Assembly: GCA_020854215.1 (NCBI GenBank)
Contig: JADZFY010000241.1
Span: forward strand, 1-47,278
Origin: Chitinophagaceae bacterium
Lineage (GTDB): Bacteria; Bacteroidota; Bacteroidia; Chitinophagales; Chitinophagaceae
DNA length: 47,278 nucleotides
Direction of reading: 5' to 3'
The position numbers were made by a program, and so were the translations under genes. Of the stretch, positions 35,367 through 44,627 are shown piece by piece. Under the pieces are notes generated by a model. It saw only the letters and a program-made list of their open reading frames with translations. It ran no database searches and was not told where the DNA came from. Position 1 is the first letter of the stretch. Every line of letters starts with the position of its first letter.

Positions 35367-35437
35367 GGTCCTGTGGCCGAGTGGCTAGGCAGAGCTCTGC
35401 AAAAGCTCGTACAGCGGTTCGAATCCGCTCGGGACCT
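35367..35437 (+). tRNA. tRNA-Cys (anticodon GCA)
   Basis: Full cloverleaf: acceptor GGTCCTG/CGGGACC with one G-U, D stem GCC/GGC, anticodon stem GAGCT/AGCTC around the loop CTGCAAA (GCA), and T arm AGCGG-TTCGAAT-CCGCT. The discriminator is U73, the identity base of cysteine tRNAs. CCA is not encoded. Confidence 0.97.
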
Positions 35438-35438
35438 C

Positions 35439-35472
35439 AAAGAAACAGCCTCGTTAACGAGGCTGTTTCTTT
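35439..35472 (+). terminator. Perfect-palindrome terminator after tRNA-Cys
   Basis: Both 17-base arms (35439-35455 and 35456-35472) are exact reverse complements, with a GC-rich CAGCCTCG core and a TTTCTTT end. It begins one base after the tRNA's 3' end and should terminate its transcript. Confidence 0.85.
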
Positions 35473-35560
35473 AAATACATGGTGCAAACAAAAAGAACGC
35501 CGGGTTGTTGCCTCCTGCGCATTCTTTTCGTAATTCGAAATGCTATAGATTATTCAACAA

Positions 35561-35806
35561 TCAGAAACTGGGATATAACTTGTGTATGCGGTCTATCCAG
35601 TCCTGGATACCGTCGTTTGTTATATCATTGGTGTTGAAGTTCGCCAGACTGAACCGTATGGTACGGTTATTGGCATTAGATATAAAGATGAAATTACCGC
35701 CCGCATATATATTGTAGGCTTCTAACCCTGGTGGCGAGGATAGCTTCTTAAAGTTGGCCGTATTAGTCAATGCTTCAAAATCTGTCAATACGCTAATGTT
35801 ATTCAT
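35561..35806 (-). CDS. Small protein of unknown function (81 residues)
   Basis: 81 residues, no signal peptide, no membrane helix, no family I recognise. The sequence is well mixed ('NIYAGGNFIFISNANN', 'NDGIQDWIDRIHKLYPSF') with a beta-strand-rich middle and a C-terminal helix, unlike a random frame. A TATTTTTG box (35818-35811, minus strand) ends 4 nt before the ATG, so transcription would start at the ATG. The opposite-strand frame over 35505-35717 is Cys- and Arg-rich and less convincing. It lies between the tRNA terminator and the divergent metalloprotease gene. Confidence 0.55.
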   Translation of the reverse strand: MNNISVLTDFEALTNTANFKKLSSPPGLEAYNIYAGGNFIFISNANNRTIRFSLANFNTNDITNDGIQDWIDRIHKLYPSF

Positions 35807-35868
35807 GGTGCAAAAATAAGTGAAAAATCGTAAGCCGAAAAGTGGCTTATATATTTTGATTTATTATT

Positions 35869-35876
35869 TACATTTG
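35869..35876 (+). promoter_or_regulatory. Bacteroidota -7 box (TACATTTG) for the metalloprotease gene
   Basis: TACATTTG fits TAnnTTTG and lies 16 nt before the ATG, giving a leader of about 10 nt. The region upstream is A/T-rich and no clear TTTG at the -33 distance is seen. Confidence 0.5.
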
Positions 35877-35892
35877 AGTACAAATTGCTGCT

Positions 35893-38800
35893 ATGAAAAC
35901 GGTTCTGGTGGTTATCGGGATAATCTTGTGGAGTGGTTACTCAATCGTCGCGCAACCTGTATGCGGCTTTGATCAGTCTAACGGTGCCTTGCAGCAGGAA
36001 AACCCCATCTTCAAACGGCTGATCGAACAGAATGAACAAAAGATCGGGCAGTTTATTCAGCTAAGAAAAACGGATAAGCGTTTTCAGCAGAAAACGATGG
36101 CTATTTTCACTATTCCCATAGTAGTACACGTGCTGCATACGGGCGAGCCGGTGGGTACTCCTTTTAACCCATCAGATCAGCAGATTCATGATGCAATCAA
36201 TTATCTGAATGCGATTTTCGATGGTTCTCATGCCTCCCTCACTCCGGCAGGCACAGATGCTGCTGGTGATATGGGGTTAAGATTTGTTTTGGCTCAAAGA
36301 GATCCCGACTGTAATCCAACAACAGGCATTCATCGCGTAGATATGTCTGATAACGCTTCCTACCTGGCCAATGGTGCCAGCAATATGAACATAAGTGAGG
36401 ATATCGCCATGAAATCGCCTGTGGCATGGGATCGAACTCAGTATTATAATATTTATGTTGTCAATAAGATAAATGGAAAGGACGGAACGTCCGGACAGTT
36501 TGTTGCCGGGTATGCTTATTTTCCAACATCCAGTATTGTGGATGGTATCGTTATGCTGGCTACACAAATGAAGGCAGGTTCTAAAACGCTTTCGCATGAA
36601 ATTGGACATGCATTTAATCTTTATCACACATTTGAAGGATCCCATGATAATTCTCAATGCCCCGCAGCACCGGGAGACCGTGTTAATGACACCGATCCCG
36701 TTGCGTTTAATGCAAATTCTTCGGGAGTAGTAGATTTTACCTGCCGTACGGGAAATAACTCCTGTATTAATCAACCCTATAACATTCGTACAGAGAATAA
36801 CTTTATGAGTTATACGAACTGTTATACGCTTTTTACTCCGGGACAAAAAGACCGGGTTCAGGCAAGTGTATTATTGGCTGAAAGAAACAGCCTTACTACT
36901 TCCTCTGGTGGATTGCCCACTAATGTTTATCCTACATGCGCTCCTAAAATAAATTTTGAACAGTCAATAGTGTCTGTAACCAGAACCGCTACCGGGATAA
37001 ACGGATGCCTGCGGTTTAACGATTACCAATTTAATCTTACCATTGGCGGAGACCCGCTTCAGAATGCTATCATCACACTCGTAACAGATCCGGTTTCAAC
37101 AGCGATGGAGGGTAGGGATTTTGAATTTCCTCTCGGTAAAGTGGTGGTTTTTCCTGCGGGATCAAACAACAACCGATCATTTACAGTGCGGATATTGGAT
37201 AACGGAAGTTCTTTAGATGTGAGAGAACTCAGATTGAGATTTTTATTAGATAACAGCGGTGGCGTTGCAGAAATGGGAACGTTGACTCCATTCCTGGATA
37301 TACAGATTCAACCTCACGATTATAGTCCGGTGGCTCCGGGTACCATTGCTTCTGCAACGATTGGGGCATCAATCTACCAGATCACAAGTGCAAAAATATT
37401 TGATGCAACACTTGCCAAACAAAAAACACAAATATTATACAGGGCAGGTGAGTTATTGGCGGCAGGACTTTCAGAAGGGAGTGCTATTAATGGAATGAGC
37501 TTTTTAATCAATAAGAAATCAAACCGCCCTCTCAAGAATGTGGAAATTCGTATAGCTCAAACCAGCATTACCAACCTGGTTAATGGAGGAAGTTTGCAGC
37601 TTGTCGGCTCAATGGTAACCGTATTGTCGGAGCCTGCCTATACAACGATGAATGGCTGGAACAGTTTCGCGTTCACCCAGCCGTTTACCTGGGATGGAGT
37701 GAGTAGCATAGCGGTAGAATTTTGTTTTAATAATGGTACAACTGCTGCGGGTACGGCCGATGTTGTGCATGCCTATTCTGATGGCAGTGAAACGGGTTAT
37801 GGAAATATGATTGAAGATGGCACGGTGAACTGCTCACAAAATTTTGCTTCCGTAAGCTATTATCAGAACGGCGTAAAACCACTCGTAGTGCTCGACTACG
37901 CAATGTATGGCAACCCGGTAGAGCGTACAGTCGCACAATCCAAAGAGGAATATTTGGGACCCTTTAGTGAAGTGTATTTTTATGACCAGGTACAACCTGA
38001 ACGAATAATTGCACGAATAAGGAATTTAAGTGCGTGGAATTATGGGTGCACCTCTGTTAGCATTGACAGGGCAGGAGATGGGACGCAACCTTTCTGGAAT
38101 AATGCACCCGGTGAGTCGCTTACTCAAAAAAGTTTTTTCGTAACTCCCCAATTTAATAATCCCTCCGGTGCTTACGAAATTGCGTTGTATTACACCGAAG
38201 CAGAAAAGACGGGTTATGAGCAGGCAACAGGAAATAATTGGAGCAATGTCAAAATGATCAAGACGGAAATTCCTGTTCCCACTGTTACGCCTGAAACGCC
38301 GGAACCCGATAAAGTTCAGGTGAATGCAATAGTTGAACACGAATCTTTCGGTGCAGATCATGTTGTAAAAGCAACATTCAATACCGGGTTTTCCGGCTTT
38401 GCATTAGGTATAACAGAAGCCGTTCTGCCGGTTCGGTGGCTTAGTTTTGTAGCCACAAATAAAAGGGGAAATGTTGTACTGCAGTGGGCAACCGCTATGG
38501 AGTTCAATAATAGTTTTTTTGATATTCAGGTCAGTTATGATGGAACTGGTTTTGTTAGTCTGGGAAGGCTGCCTTCTAAAGGTAACCGTTCTGCAATAAC
38601 AGAATATGAATATGTTCACGTTCGGCCCGGAGCGGGAAAAATATACTATCGGGTGCAACAGGTGGACAGGGATGGGAAAAACAGCTACAGCAAAATTATT
38701 GAAGTAAATATTTCAGGAGGCAATAGCGAACCCTCACTGTATCCCGTGCCTGCGAAAGATAATATAACCCTGCATTTTGGAAAACCGGTTGCCAATGCTT

Positions 38801-38964
38801 TTATAGAAATATTGACCAGCGATTTAAAACAGGTGTATTTTGAAAAGATAAACGGTATGTCCCTCACCAAAAATATTAATACCGGCAGGTGGACTGCAGG
38901 AACTTATTTTGTCAGACTTACTATCGGGCACAATCACTATGTTTTGAAATTTGTAAAACTGTAG
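35893..38964 (+). CDS. Secreted M43 (pappalysin/cytophagalysin) metalloprotease with T9SS type A sorting domain
   Basis: 1023 residues. Signal peptide ending 'YSIVAQ'. The protease domain (about 70-330) has the metzincin zinc site 'HEIGHAFNLYH' (His235, Glu236, His239, His245) and a Met-turn 'NNFMSYTNC'. Then come a Calx-beta-like domain (about 355-470), a jelly-roll-like region ('FTWDGVSSIAVEFCFNNG'), and near the end 'LPVRWLSFVATNKRGNVVLQ', a common linker in this phylum. The last 75 residues are the type A sorting domain ('LYPVPAKDNITLHF', 'LTKNINTGRWTAGTYFVRL'). It should be exported by T9SS and released or anchored at the surface to degrade protein. Confidence 0.93.
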   Translation: MKTVLVVIGIILWSGYSIVAQPVCGFDQSNGALQQENPIFKRLIEQNEQKIGQFIQLRKTDKRFQQKTMAIFTIPIVVHVLHTGEPVGTPFNPSDQQIHDAINYLNAIFDGSHASLTPAGTDAAGDMGLRFVLAQRDPDCNPTTGIHRVDMSDNASYLANGASNMNISEDIAMKSPVAWDRTQYYNIYVVNKINGKDGTSGQFVAGYAYFPTSSIVDGIVMLATQMKAGSKTLSHEIGHAFNLYHTFEGSHDNSQCPAAPGDRVNDTDPVAFNANSSGVVDFTCRTGNNSCINQPYNIRTENNFMSYTNCYTLFTPGQKDRVQASVLLAERNSLTTSSGGLPTNVYPTCAPKINFEQSIVSVTRTATGINGCLRFNDYQFNLTIGGDPLQNAIITLVTDPVSTAMEGRDFEFPLGKVVVFPAGSNNNRSFTVRILDNGSSLDVRELRLRFLLDNSGGVAEMGTLTPFLDIQIQPHDYSPVAPGTIASATIGASIYQITSAKIFDATLAKQKTQILYRAGELLAAGLSEGSAINGMSFLINKKSNRPLKNVEIRIAQTSITNLVNGGSLQLVGSMVTVLSEPAYTTMNGWNSFAFTQPFTWDGVSSIAVEFCFNNGTTAAGTADVVHAYSDGSETGYGNMIEDGTVNCSQNFASVSYYQNGVKPLVVLDYAMYGNPVERTVAQSKEEYLGPFSEVYFYDQVQPERIIARIRNLSAWNYGCTSVSIDRAGDGTQPFWNNAPGESLTQKSFFVTPQFNNPSGAYEIALYYTEAEKTGYEQATGNNWSNVKMIKTEIPVPTVTPETPEPDKVQVNAIVEHESFGADHVVKATFNTGFSGFALGITEAVLPVRWLSFVATNKRGNVVLQWATAMEFNNSFFDIQVSYDGTGFVSLGRLPSKGNRSAITEYEYVHVRPGAGKIYYRVQQVDRDGKNSYSKIIEVNISGGNSEPSLYPVPAKDNITLHFGKPVANAFIEILTSDLKQVYFEKINGMSLTKNINTGRWTAGTYFVRLTIGHNHYVLKFVKL

Positions 38965-38999
38965 ATGGTAAGAAACAATCGAAGTTTCCGGTAAAATAA

Positions 39000-39036
39000 A
39001 AAAGCAATCTAAAAGCTATTGTTTTCAGTTGCTTTT
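39000..39036. terminator. Bidirectional terminator between convergent genes
   Basis: AAAAGCAA (39000-39007) pairs with TTGCTTTT (39029-39036), with a possible inner AAAAG/GTTTT extension. It lies 36 nt after the metalloprotease stop and 13 nt from the decarboxylase stop, and is A/T-flanked in both directions. Confidence 0.6.
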
Positions 39037-39049
39037 CGTCTCTCACTTC

Positions 39050-40450
39050 TCACTTGATATATCCCAATATCTTCAGCATACTTTGCGACGATTGTTCTTT
39101 GGCATACAACCAGTCTGTTAGTTTGCCATTTTTATCGTATTCCACTATTACGTGTTTGGGAGAGGGGATAAGGCAATGCTTAATTCCACCGTATCCGCTG
39201 ATCTGATCCTGGTAAGCGCCTGTATGGAAAAAGCCAAGGTAGAGCGGCTCTCCGTTTACAATTTTGGGAAGAAACACTTCATTAATATGTTCTTCAGAAT
39301 CGTAGTAGTCGTGACTATCACATGTCATACCTCCCAATACTACCCGCTGGTACTCTTCATCCCATTTGTTGATGGGAAGTAATAAAAACCGTTCTCCAAT
39401 ACCCCAGGTATCGGGTAAGGTGGTGATAAACGAAGAATCAATCATATACCAGGTTTCGCGGTCATTCTGCACTTTTTGTCCTACCACACTATAAATATGC
39501 GCCATGCTCTCTCCAACGGTAAAGCTTCCAAACTCTGTAAAAATGTTGGGCACCGGAACTTTGGCTTTTTTACAAACGCTTTTAATATTGCGAATGATTT
39601 CATTAATCATGAACTGGTAGTCGTATTCAAATCCCAGCGAATGCTTAATGGGGAAGCCACCACCTATGTTTATTGAATCCAGTTCCGGGCAAATTTTCTT
39701 CAACTGACAGTACAGGTGAATAATTTTATTTAATTCGCTCCAATAGTAAATGTCATCTTTAATGCCTTTGTTCAAGAAAATGTGCAGCATTTTCAACTGG
39801 AACTTATTTTCGTTACCCTCAATTTTGTCAACGTAAAATTCCAGTATATCGCGTGCTCTCATTCCCAGCCTGGAAGTATAAAAAGGGAATGTGGGCTCTT
39901 CTTCCGCAGCAACACGAATACCTAACTTAAACGGTACTTTTACTGAGCGACGATAGGCATCCAGTTCTTCTTTATTATCCAGGATGGGAATCACATTCTT
40001 GAATCCGGAATTTAATAAACGTGCTATGCGGGACGTGTATCCTTTTTGCTTAAATCCATTACAAATGATGTGAATATCTTTGGTAATCTTTCTTTTCTCA
40101 TAAAGGCGGTTAATGATCTCAATATCGTAAGCGTAGGAGGTTTCGAGATGGATTTCGTGTTTGAGCGCTTCCTCTACAACAAAGGCAAAATGCGAACTCT
40201 TGGTGCAGTAGCAGTAGTAGTAATTGCCTTCATACTTATACTTCTTAAACGCTTCTTTGAACATCTTCTTCGCCTTTTGAATTTGCATACCAATTTTGGG
40301 CAGATACGTAAGCTTAAGCGGCGTACCATATTTTTCAATAAGGGCTTTCAGATCTAATCCGTTGAAGCGAAGATAGCCGTCTGTTACATCAAAACCTTCC
40401 TGCGGAAAATAGAAGGTTTGTTTCACCAGGTCGGTGTATGATTTGTTCAT
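39050..40450 (-). CDS. speA: Arginine decarboxylase, fold-type III PLP enzyme
   Basis: 466 residues. Unlike the short YAVKAN motif of ornithine decarboxylases, the PLP lysine is in 'YCYCTKSSHF' (Lys84). 'SINIGGGFPIKH' supplies the phosphate-binding glycines and 'TEFGSFTVGESMAH' the EPGR-like segment; 'GFFHTGAYQDQ' near the end resembles the family's GAY motif. It is of the shorter Bacteroidota arginine-decarboxylase type and would make agmatine for polyamine synthesis. A substrate other than arginine cannot be excluded. A TACATTTG box (40499-40492, minus) lies 41 nt before the ATG. Confidence 0.85.
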   Translation of the reverse strand: MNKSYTDLVKQTFYFPQEGFDVTDGYLRFNGLDLKALIEKYGTPLKLTYLPKIGMQIQKAKKMFKEAFKKYKYEGNYYYCYCTKSSHFAFVVEEALKHEIHLETSYAYDIEIINRLYEKRKITKDIHIICNGFKQKGYTSRIARLLNSGFKNVIPILDNKEELDAYRRSVKVPFKLGIRVAAEEEPTFPFYTSRLGMRARDILEFYVDKIEGNENKFQLKMLHIFLNKGIKDDIYYWSELNKIIHLYCQLKKICPELDSINIGGGFPIKHSLGFEYDYQFMINEIIRNIKSVCKKAKVPVPNIFTEFGSFTVGESMAHIYSVVGQKVQNDRETWYMIDSSFITTLPDTWGIGERFLLLPINKWDEEYQRVVLGGMTCDSHDYYDSEEHINEVFLPKIVNGEPLYLGFFHTGAYQDQISGYGGIKHCLIPSPKHVIVEYDKNGKLTDWLYAKEQSSQSMLKILGYIK

Positions 40451-40522
40451 TTCTTACTGTAGAACTGTTGTAATGGTGATTAATGGATATACAAATGTAG
40501 TTTTTTGATGCATTTCCCAATA

Positions 40523-40558
40523 AAAAACCGGTAGTGAAATTTTTCGCTACCGGTTTTT
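40523..40558 (-). terminator. Strong terminator of the rpmI-rplT operon
   Basis: AAAAACCGGTAG (40523-40534) and CTACCGGTTTTT (40547-40558) are exact reverse complements with a 12-nt loop. It is 45 nt past the rplT stop. It also sits directly upstream of the decarboxylase promoter (-7 box 40499-40492), insulating the two transcripts. Confidence 0.88.
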
Positions 40559-40602
40559 CAGCGTATCTGGAAAAAATGTTCAATTCATTCCTTCGTTTAC
40601 CG

Positions 40603-40947
40603 TTATTTAACGGAGGCAATCAACTTTTTGAAGCTTTCGGGCTCGTTCATCGCAAGGTCGGCCAAAACTTTACGATCAAGTTCTATCCCTTTTTGGCGGA
40701 GTTTAAAGATAAACTCCGAATAGGTAAGTCCTTCTTCCCGAACAGCAGCGTTGATACGCGCTATCCATAACGCCCGGTATTCTCTTTTCTTTAATTTGCG
40801 GCCAACATAGCTGTAGGTTAATCCTTTTTCTACAACGTTTTTAGCAACGGTATAAACATTCTTACGTTTGCCATAAAAGCCTTTAGCGGCTTTGAGCACT
40901 CTTTTCCTGCGGGCTTTAGATGCAACGGCATTTACTGAACGTGGCAT
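40603..40947 (-). CDS. rplT: 50S ribosomal protein L20
   Basis: 114 residues, highly basic. '[23 protein letters not shown]' type opening and '[21 protein letters not shown]' are diagnostic. L20 is essential for early 50S assembly and in several bacteria represses its own operon by binding a leader that mimics its 23S site. It lies 103 nt after rpmI, an unusually long gap for this pair, with a structured element between. Confidence 0.98.
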   Translation of the reverse strand: MPRSVNAVASKARRKRVLKAAKGFYGKRKNVYTVAKNVVEKGLTYSYVGRKLKKREYRALWIARINAAVREEGLTYSEFIFKLRQKGIELDRKVLADLAMNEPESFKKLIASVK

Positions 40948-41030
40948 AATTTATTATTTTTTGGGCGTCGTGAAGTCTACTCCACCAACAACTGTTTTAA
41001 AATTTAATTCTCTAATTGGGATATCAGCTC

Positions 41031-41051
41031 TTCCCCGTAGGGAAATCAGCT
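41031..41051 (-). promoter_or_regulatory. UACG-loop hairpin with flanking repeats in the rpmI-rplT spacer
   Basis: On the minus strand TTCCC-TACG-GGGAA (41044-41031) closes a UNCG-type tetraloop with a C-G pair. It is flanked by two exact AGCTGAT copies (41051-41045 and 41029-41023), the first overlapping the rpmI stop. No T-run follows, so it is not a terminator; processing or translational control is possible. Confidence 0.4.
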
Positions 41052-41248
41052 TATTTTAAACGCAAAAGGCGCTTCACAAAATCCATATTGGACTGGTGCA
41101 CCTGCCCATCAATTCTCATGGAGCGCTTACGTTTTTTTGATTTTTTGGTAAGAATGTGGCGGCGAAAAGACTTTTGGTGGGTAATCTTGCCGGTGGCGGT
41201 CACTTTAAACCTTTTCTTTGCACTTGAATTGGTTTTAACCTTAGGCAT
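41051..41248 (-). CDS. rpmI: 50S ribosomal protein L35
   Basis: 65 residues: '[20 protein letters not shown]' opening, very basic middle ('[16 protein letters not shown]') and C-terminal 'VKRLLRLK'. It is the first gene of its transcript here; infC, which usually precedes it, is not in the window upstream. Confidence 0.98.
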   Translation of the reverse strand: MPKVKTNSSAKKRFKVTATGKITHQKSFRRHILTKKSKKRKRSMRIDGQVHQSNMDFVKRLLRLK

Positions 41249-41369
41249 ATCAATATAATATTTAAGTTATTCCCTCGGGGCGTTTCCGAACAGACGGAAC
41301 TCTTATGGAGCCTTTGGGGTAATCTGCGCATTTCGTGCTTTTACGGCAAATAACGCGCACCCTGTTTTG
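41249..41369 (-). promoter_or_regulatory. Long 5' leader of rpmI-rplT
   Basis: About 120 nt between the predicted start and the rpmI ATG. It contains the hairpin TTCCG-6 nt-CGGAA (41299-41284) and facing GCGC segments that can pair, and is more GC-rich than the flanks. Length and position suit an L20/L35 autoregulatory leader, but no known leader class is recognised. Confidence 0.4.
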
Positions 41370-41375
41370 GGGCGG

Positions 41376-41406
41376 CAAAGGTAGGTAAAATATGTTTAAA
41401 AGCAAA
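41376..41406 (-). promoter_or_regulatory. Consensus promoter of rpmI-rplT
   Basis: Minus-strand TTTG (41406-41403), exactly 19 nt, TACCTTTG (41383-41376): a perfect match to the Bacteroidota consensus. Start expected near 41369. Confidence 0.8.
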
Positions 41407-41422
41407 CAACTCTTAAATCAAT

Positions 41423-41430
41423 TATATTTG
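41423..41430 (+). promoter_or_regulatory. Bacteroidota -7 box (TATATTTG) for the penicillin-acylase-family gene
   Basis: TATATTTG fits TAnnTTTG; it lies back to back with the rpmI promoter. Transcription from about 41436 gives a leader of roughly 140 nt (41437-41579), in which I see no convincing gene. Confidence 0.45.
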
Positions 41431-41579
41431 GAGTAGACGCATTTTGAATATGATTAGCTTTCCCGTTGTTTTCCACGAGTTAGATAATTCATATGAAATC
41501 CCTGAGATTCAGTTTCCGTACGCGTTCATTATCCCTAAATATTTTGCCGACTTTCAAATCAAGCACTTAATTTTAACGC

Positions 41580-44015
41580 ATGAGAATTGTCTTCTTTTGT
41601 CTTTCCTGTATCCTCACTGTAGGTTTGATAGTTTGTCTGGGTACTTCCTTATTTTTACCGCTTCCCCTGGGGAGCTTTTTGAGTCCCCAGCATGGAATAT
41701 GGCAAAACGCCGATCCTATGAATCAAAATTTCAATGCCAGGTTACGTTTCCCGGAGCTTACGGGAAAATCAACCGTTTTTCTCGACGAACGCCTGGTTCC
41801 CCATATCGTATCCGATTCGGAAGAAGATGCCTGTTTTATTCAGGGCTATCTTCACGCCCGTTTTCGCTTATGGCAGATGGAATTTCAAACATTTGCTGCA
41901 GCCGGACGAATCAGTGAAGTTGTGGGGGACAGGGCGGTGAACTTCGATAAAGGAAGAAGAAGGTTGGGAATGGTATTTGCTGCCGAAAACATGCTCAGGG
42001 AAATGGAAGCTAATCCGGTTTCAAAAAAGCAGGTGGATAGTTACACCGCCGGGGTAAACGCCTATATCGGAACACTTACGGAAAGTAACCTCCCGGTAGA
42101 ATACAAACTGTTGGGATATAAACCAGAGAAATGGAATAATCTTAAAACGGCACTGTTTGTTAAACAAATGGCATTTACCCTTTCAGGCTTTTCGGATGAT
42201 TTACCGTTAACAAAAGCAAAAGCCTTTTTTGGAGATGAGGCTTTACGCATTCTTTTTCCTCAAATCAACGATTCACTTGACCCTGTTATCCCTAAAGGCA
42301 CAATATTTCCAACTGCATCCGTTGTTCCTGTTGCTCCTGCTGATGCCGATTCGGTATATGTCAATAATTTGTCGGGCGAATTGCAGGAGGTGCAAAAGCC
42401 TAACCCTTCCAATGGCAGCAACAATTGGGCAGTAAGTGGGTTACGAACAAAAAGTGGCGCACCAATTCTTTGTAACGATCCGCATCTCGATTTATCCTTT
42501 CCTTCTATCTGGTATGAAATGCAAATAACCACTCCCACAATGAACGCCTATGGTGTGAGTTTTCCGGGAGCACCCGGAGTGATTATCGGATTCAACGATA
42601 GCATTGCATTTGGTTTCACCAATTCAGAAAGAGATGTAATGGATTATTACGCTATTAAATTTAAAGACGAAAGTAAATCTCAGTATTGGTTCGACAGCAG
42701 TTGGAAAACCAGTGAGCTTAGGATAGAAAACATCAGGGTAAAAGATGCACCTGTGGTGTTGGACACCGTAGCGTACACTGTTTTTGGCCCCGTGATGTAT
42801 GATAACAGTTTTCCTTCCACTACAGAACCGGGAACCAACCTTGCATTACGCTGGAAGGCACATGATCCCTCGAATGAGTTGCTTACCTGGTTCTACCTCG
42901 ATCGGGCAAAAAACTATGAGGATTATAAGAAGGCATTGCAGTATTTCACCAACCCCGCGCATAATGTGGTTTTTGCCTCAAAGTCGGGGGATATTGCCAT
43001 CTGGCAGCAGGGAACATTTCCCGCATTGTGGAAAAGGCAGGGTTTGTACGTGATGCCAGGTGAAGACAGCAGCTATATGTGGCAGGGATTTATCCCCCGC
43101 GATGAAAATCCGCACATCATTAATCCGGAAAGAGGATTTGTGAGCAGCGCTAACCAGCGACCGGCCGACAGCACCTACCCGTATTTCATTCCGGGGTATT
43201 ACGATCTCTACAGGGGTATAGCCGTTAACCGACGACTGAGTAGTATGAATGGTATAACACCAAACGACATGATGAAGTTGCAGAATGATAACTACAATGT
43301 ATTCGCAGAAACCGCCAGGCCTTTCCTGCTGAAATACCTCAACGACAGCAGCCTCAACGAAACAGAAAGAAAATACCTCGAAATCGTCAGCAACTGGTCT
43401 CTCTATAATAATATCAATGAGAGAGGAGCCACTTTGTTTAAGTTATGGTTCGACAACCTTCAAAATTTAGTTTGGGATGATGAGTTTAAGAAGGCAGGTG
43501 TGGAAGGATTGCGTCCGGGTGTTAAAACCTTAACAGAAGCTTTGCTGCGTGATTCTGCGTTTCCATATATTGATAATATTGAAACTCCGGTGCGGGAAAC
43601 AATCGGTGATGTAGTAACAGAAGCATATCAACTTGCAACGAAAGCTGCGGATTCTCTAAGTACCATTAATCAACTTACTTGGGGCGCGAATAAGAATACT
43701 TCCATTTACCATTTGCTGGGTGCAACCATGATGCCCTTTTCCAGAACCGGATTGCCGGTAGGAGGTGGTGCGCATATTATAAACGCAATGCAACATACCC
43801 ACGGACCCAGTTGGCGAATGGTAGTTGAATTGACAGACGAAACGAACGCCTATGTGGTTTATCCCGGGGGGCAGTCGGGAAATCCGGGCAGCCCTTATTA
43901 TGATTCATTCGTTGACAAATGGGCAGCAGGTGAATATTATAAAGCCTGGTTTATGAAACGGGGAGAATCTGTAGGTGAAAAGCCGGTATGGAAGTTAGAA
44001 TTCGAAAATGGATAG
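41580..44015 (+). CDS. Penicillin-acylase-family (S45) N-terminal nucleophile hydrolase
   Basis: 811 residues with an N-terminal signal or anchor ('CLSCILTVGLIVCLGTSLF'). The precursor pattern is clear: alpha-subunit region with 'EDACFIQGYLHARFRLWQM', a spacer, then 'NGSNNWAVSG' where Ser280 becomes the N-terminal nucleophile of the beta subunit after self-cleavage; 'NDPHLDLSFPSIWYEM' and 'VIIGFNDSIAFGFTN' follow as in homologues. Family members hydrolyse amides such as penicillins, acyl-homoserine lactones or acyl peptides in the periplasm; the substrate here is unknown. Confidence 0.93.
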   Translation: MRIVFFCLSCILTVGLIVCLGTSLFLPLPLGSFLSPQHGIWQNADPMNQNFNARLRFPELTGKSTVFLDERLVPHIVSDSEEDACFIQGYLHARFRLWQMEFQTFAAAGRISEVVGDRAVNFDKGRRRLGMVFAAENMLREMEANPVSKKQVDSYTAGVNAYIGTLTESNLPVEYKLLGYKPEKWNNLKTALFVKQMAFTLSGFSDDLPLTKAKAFFGDEALRILFPQINDSLDPVIPKGTIFPTASVVPVAPADADSVYVNNLSGELQEVQKPNPSNGSNNWAVSGLRTKSGAPILCNDPHLDLSFPSIWYEMQITTPTMNAYGVSFPGAPGVIIGFNDSIAFGFTNSERDVMDYYAIKFKDESKSQYWFDSSWKTSELRIENIRVKDAPVVLDTVAYTVFGPVMYDNSFPSTTEPGTNLALRWKAHDPSNELLTWFYLDRAKNYEDYKKALQYFTNPAHNVVFASKSGDIAIWQQGTFPALWKRQGLYVMPGEDSSYMWQGFIPRDENPHIINPERGFVSSANQRPADSTYPYFIPGYYDLYRGIAVNRRLSSMNGITPNDMMKLQNDNYNVFAETARPFLLKYLNDSSLNETERKYLEIVSNWSLYNNINERGATLFKLWFDNLQNLVWDDEFKKAGVEGLRPGVKTLTEALLRDSAFPYIDNIETPVRETIGDVVTEAYQLATKAADSLSTINQLTWGANKNTSIYHLLGATMMPFSRTGLPVGGGAHIINAMQHTHGPSWRMVVELTDETNAYVVYPGGQSGNPGSPYYDSFVDKWAAGEYYKAWFMKRGESVGEKPVWKLEFENG

Positions 44016-44223
44016 TGTGGCGGTTGCAGGGATTGGGATTTTGGAAGTTTAGAAACCGTGATCGAATATCCTGTAACGCGCAATTGACATCAACACAAAC
44101 GGCATAACACAAACCGAAATTTCAAAAGTTATCCGCAGTTCTTAAATTTCTGATTTTCCCGGAAATGGAAAACTACTCAATCTAAATATTATCAATTCAT
44201 CGAATAGCCATCAAATCAGCAAT

Positions 44224-44568
44224 ATGAAATTTGTAGTTTCAATTTTACTAACTGTTTTATTGAGTTTTGCAGTTTGTTTATATCTGCCATGGTGGGGCAT
44301 TGCCGTAGCTTCTTTCATTGTACCACTTTTCATTATCCAAAAGTCCTATCTGGCATTCCTCTCCGGATTTATTGCGCTTTTTTTACTCTGGGGTACACTT
44401 GCGTTGTGGATCAGTACCGAAAACAACCACCTGCTCGCCCACAAAATTTCGATGCTGGTCATTAAAAGCGACAGCCCTTTACTTCTTATTGGTCTGTCCG
44501 CTTTGATTGGTGCAGTAGTTGCCGGCCTTTCTGCACTCAGTGGTTCCCTGTTTCGACGGTTGTATTAA
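44224..44568 (+). CDS. Small integral membrane protein of unknown function
   Basis: 114 residues, four predicted helices (about 3-20, 24-40, 43-63 and 85-108), with the loop 'STENNHLLAHKISMLVIKSDS' between the third and fourth. No family is recognised with certainty. The 208 nt between it and the acylase hold no visible promoter or gene; the DUF5686 gene follows 59 nt later and may be co-expressed. Confidence 0.75.
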   Translation: MKFVVSILLTVLLSFAVCLYLPWWGIAVASFIVPLFIIQKSYLAFLSGFIALFLLWGTLALWISTENNHLLAHKISMLVIKSDSPLLLIGLSALIGAVVAGLSALSGSLFRRLY

Positions 44569-44627
44569 CGGTTCCGATAGTTCACTTTAAGTACAAATCT
44601 TTATTTTCGTTGAGAGAATTTTGGTGC

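Noticed and set aside
35505..35717. Plus-strand frame after the tRNA-Cys terminator
   Set aside because: Low-quality composition, no promoter, and it overlaps the better-supported minus-strand small gene.
41450..41917. Plus-strand frame starting in the leader of the penicillin-acylase gene
   Set aside because: Most of it overlaps the acylase gene in another frame, the product has no recognisable family, and the acylase signal peptide and motifs fix the real frame.
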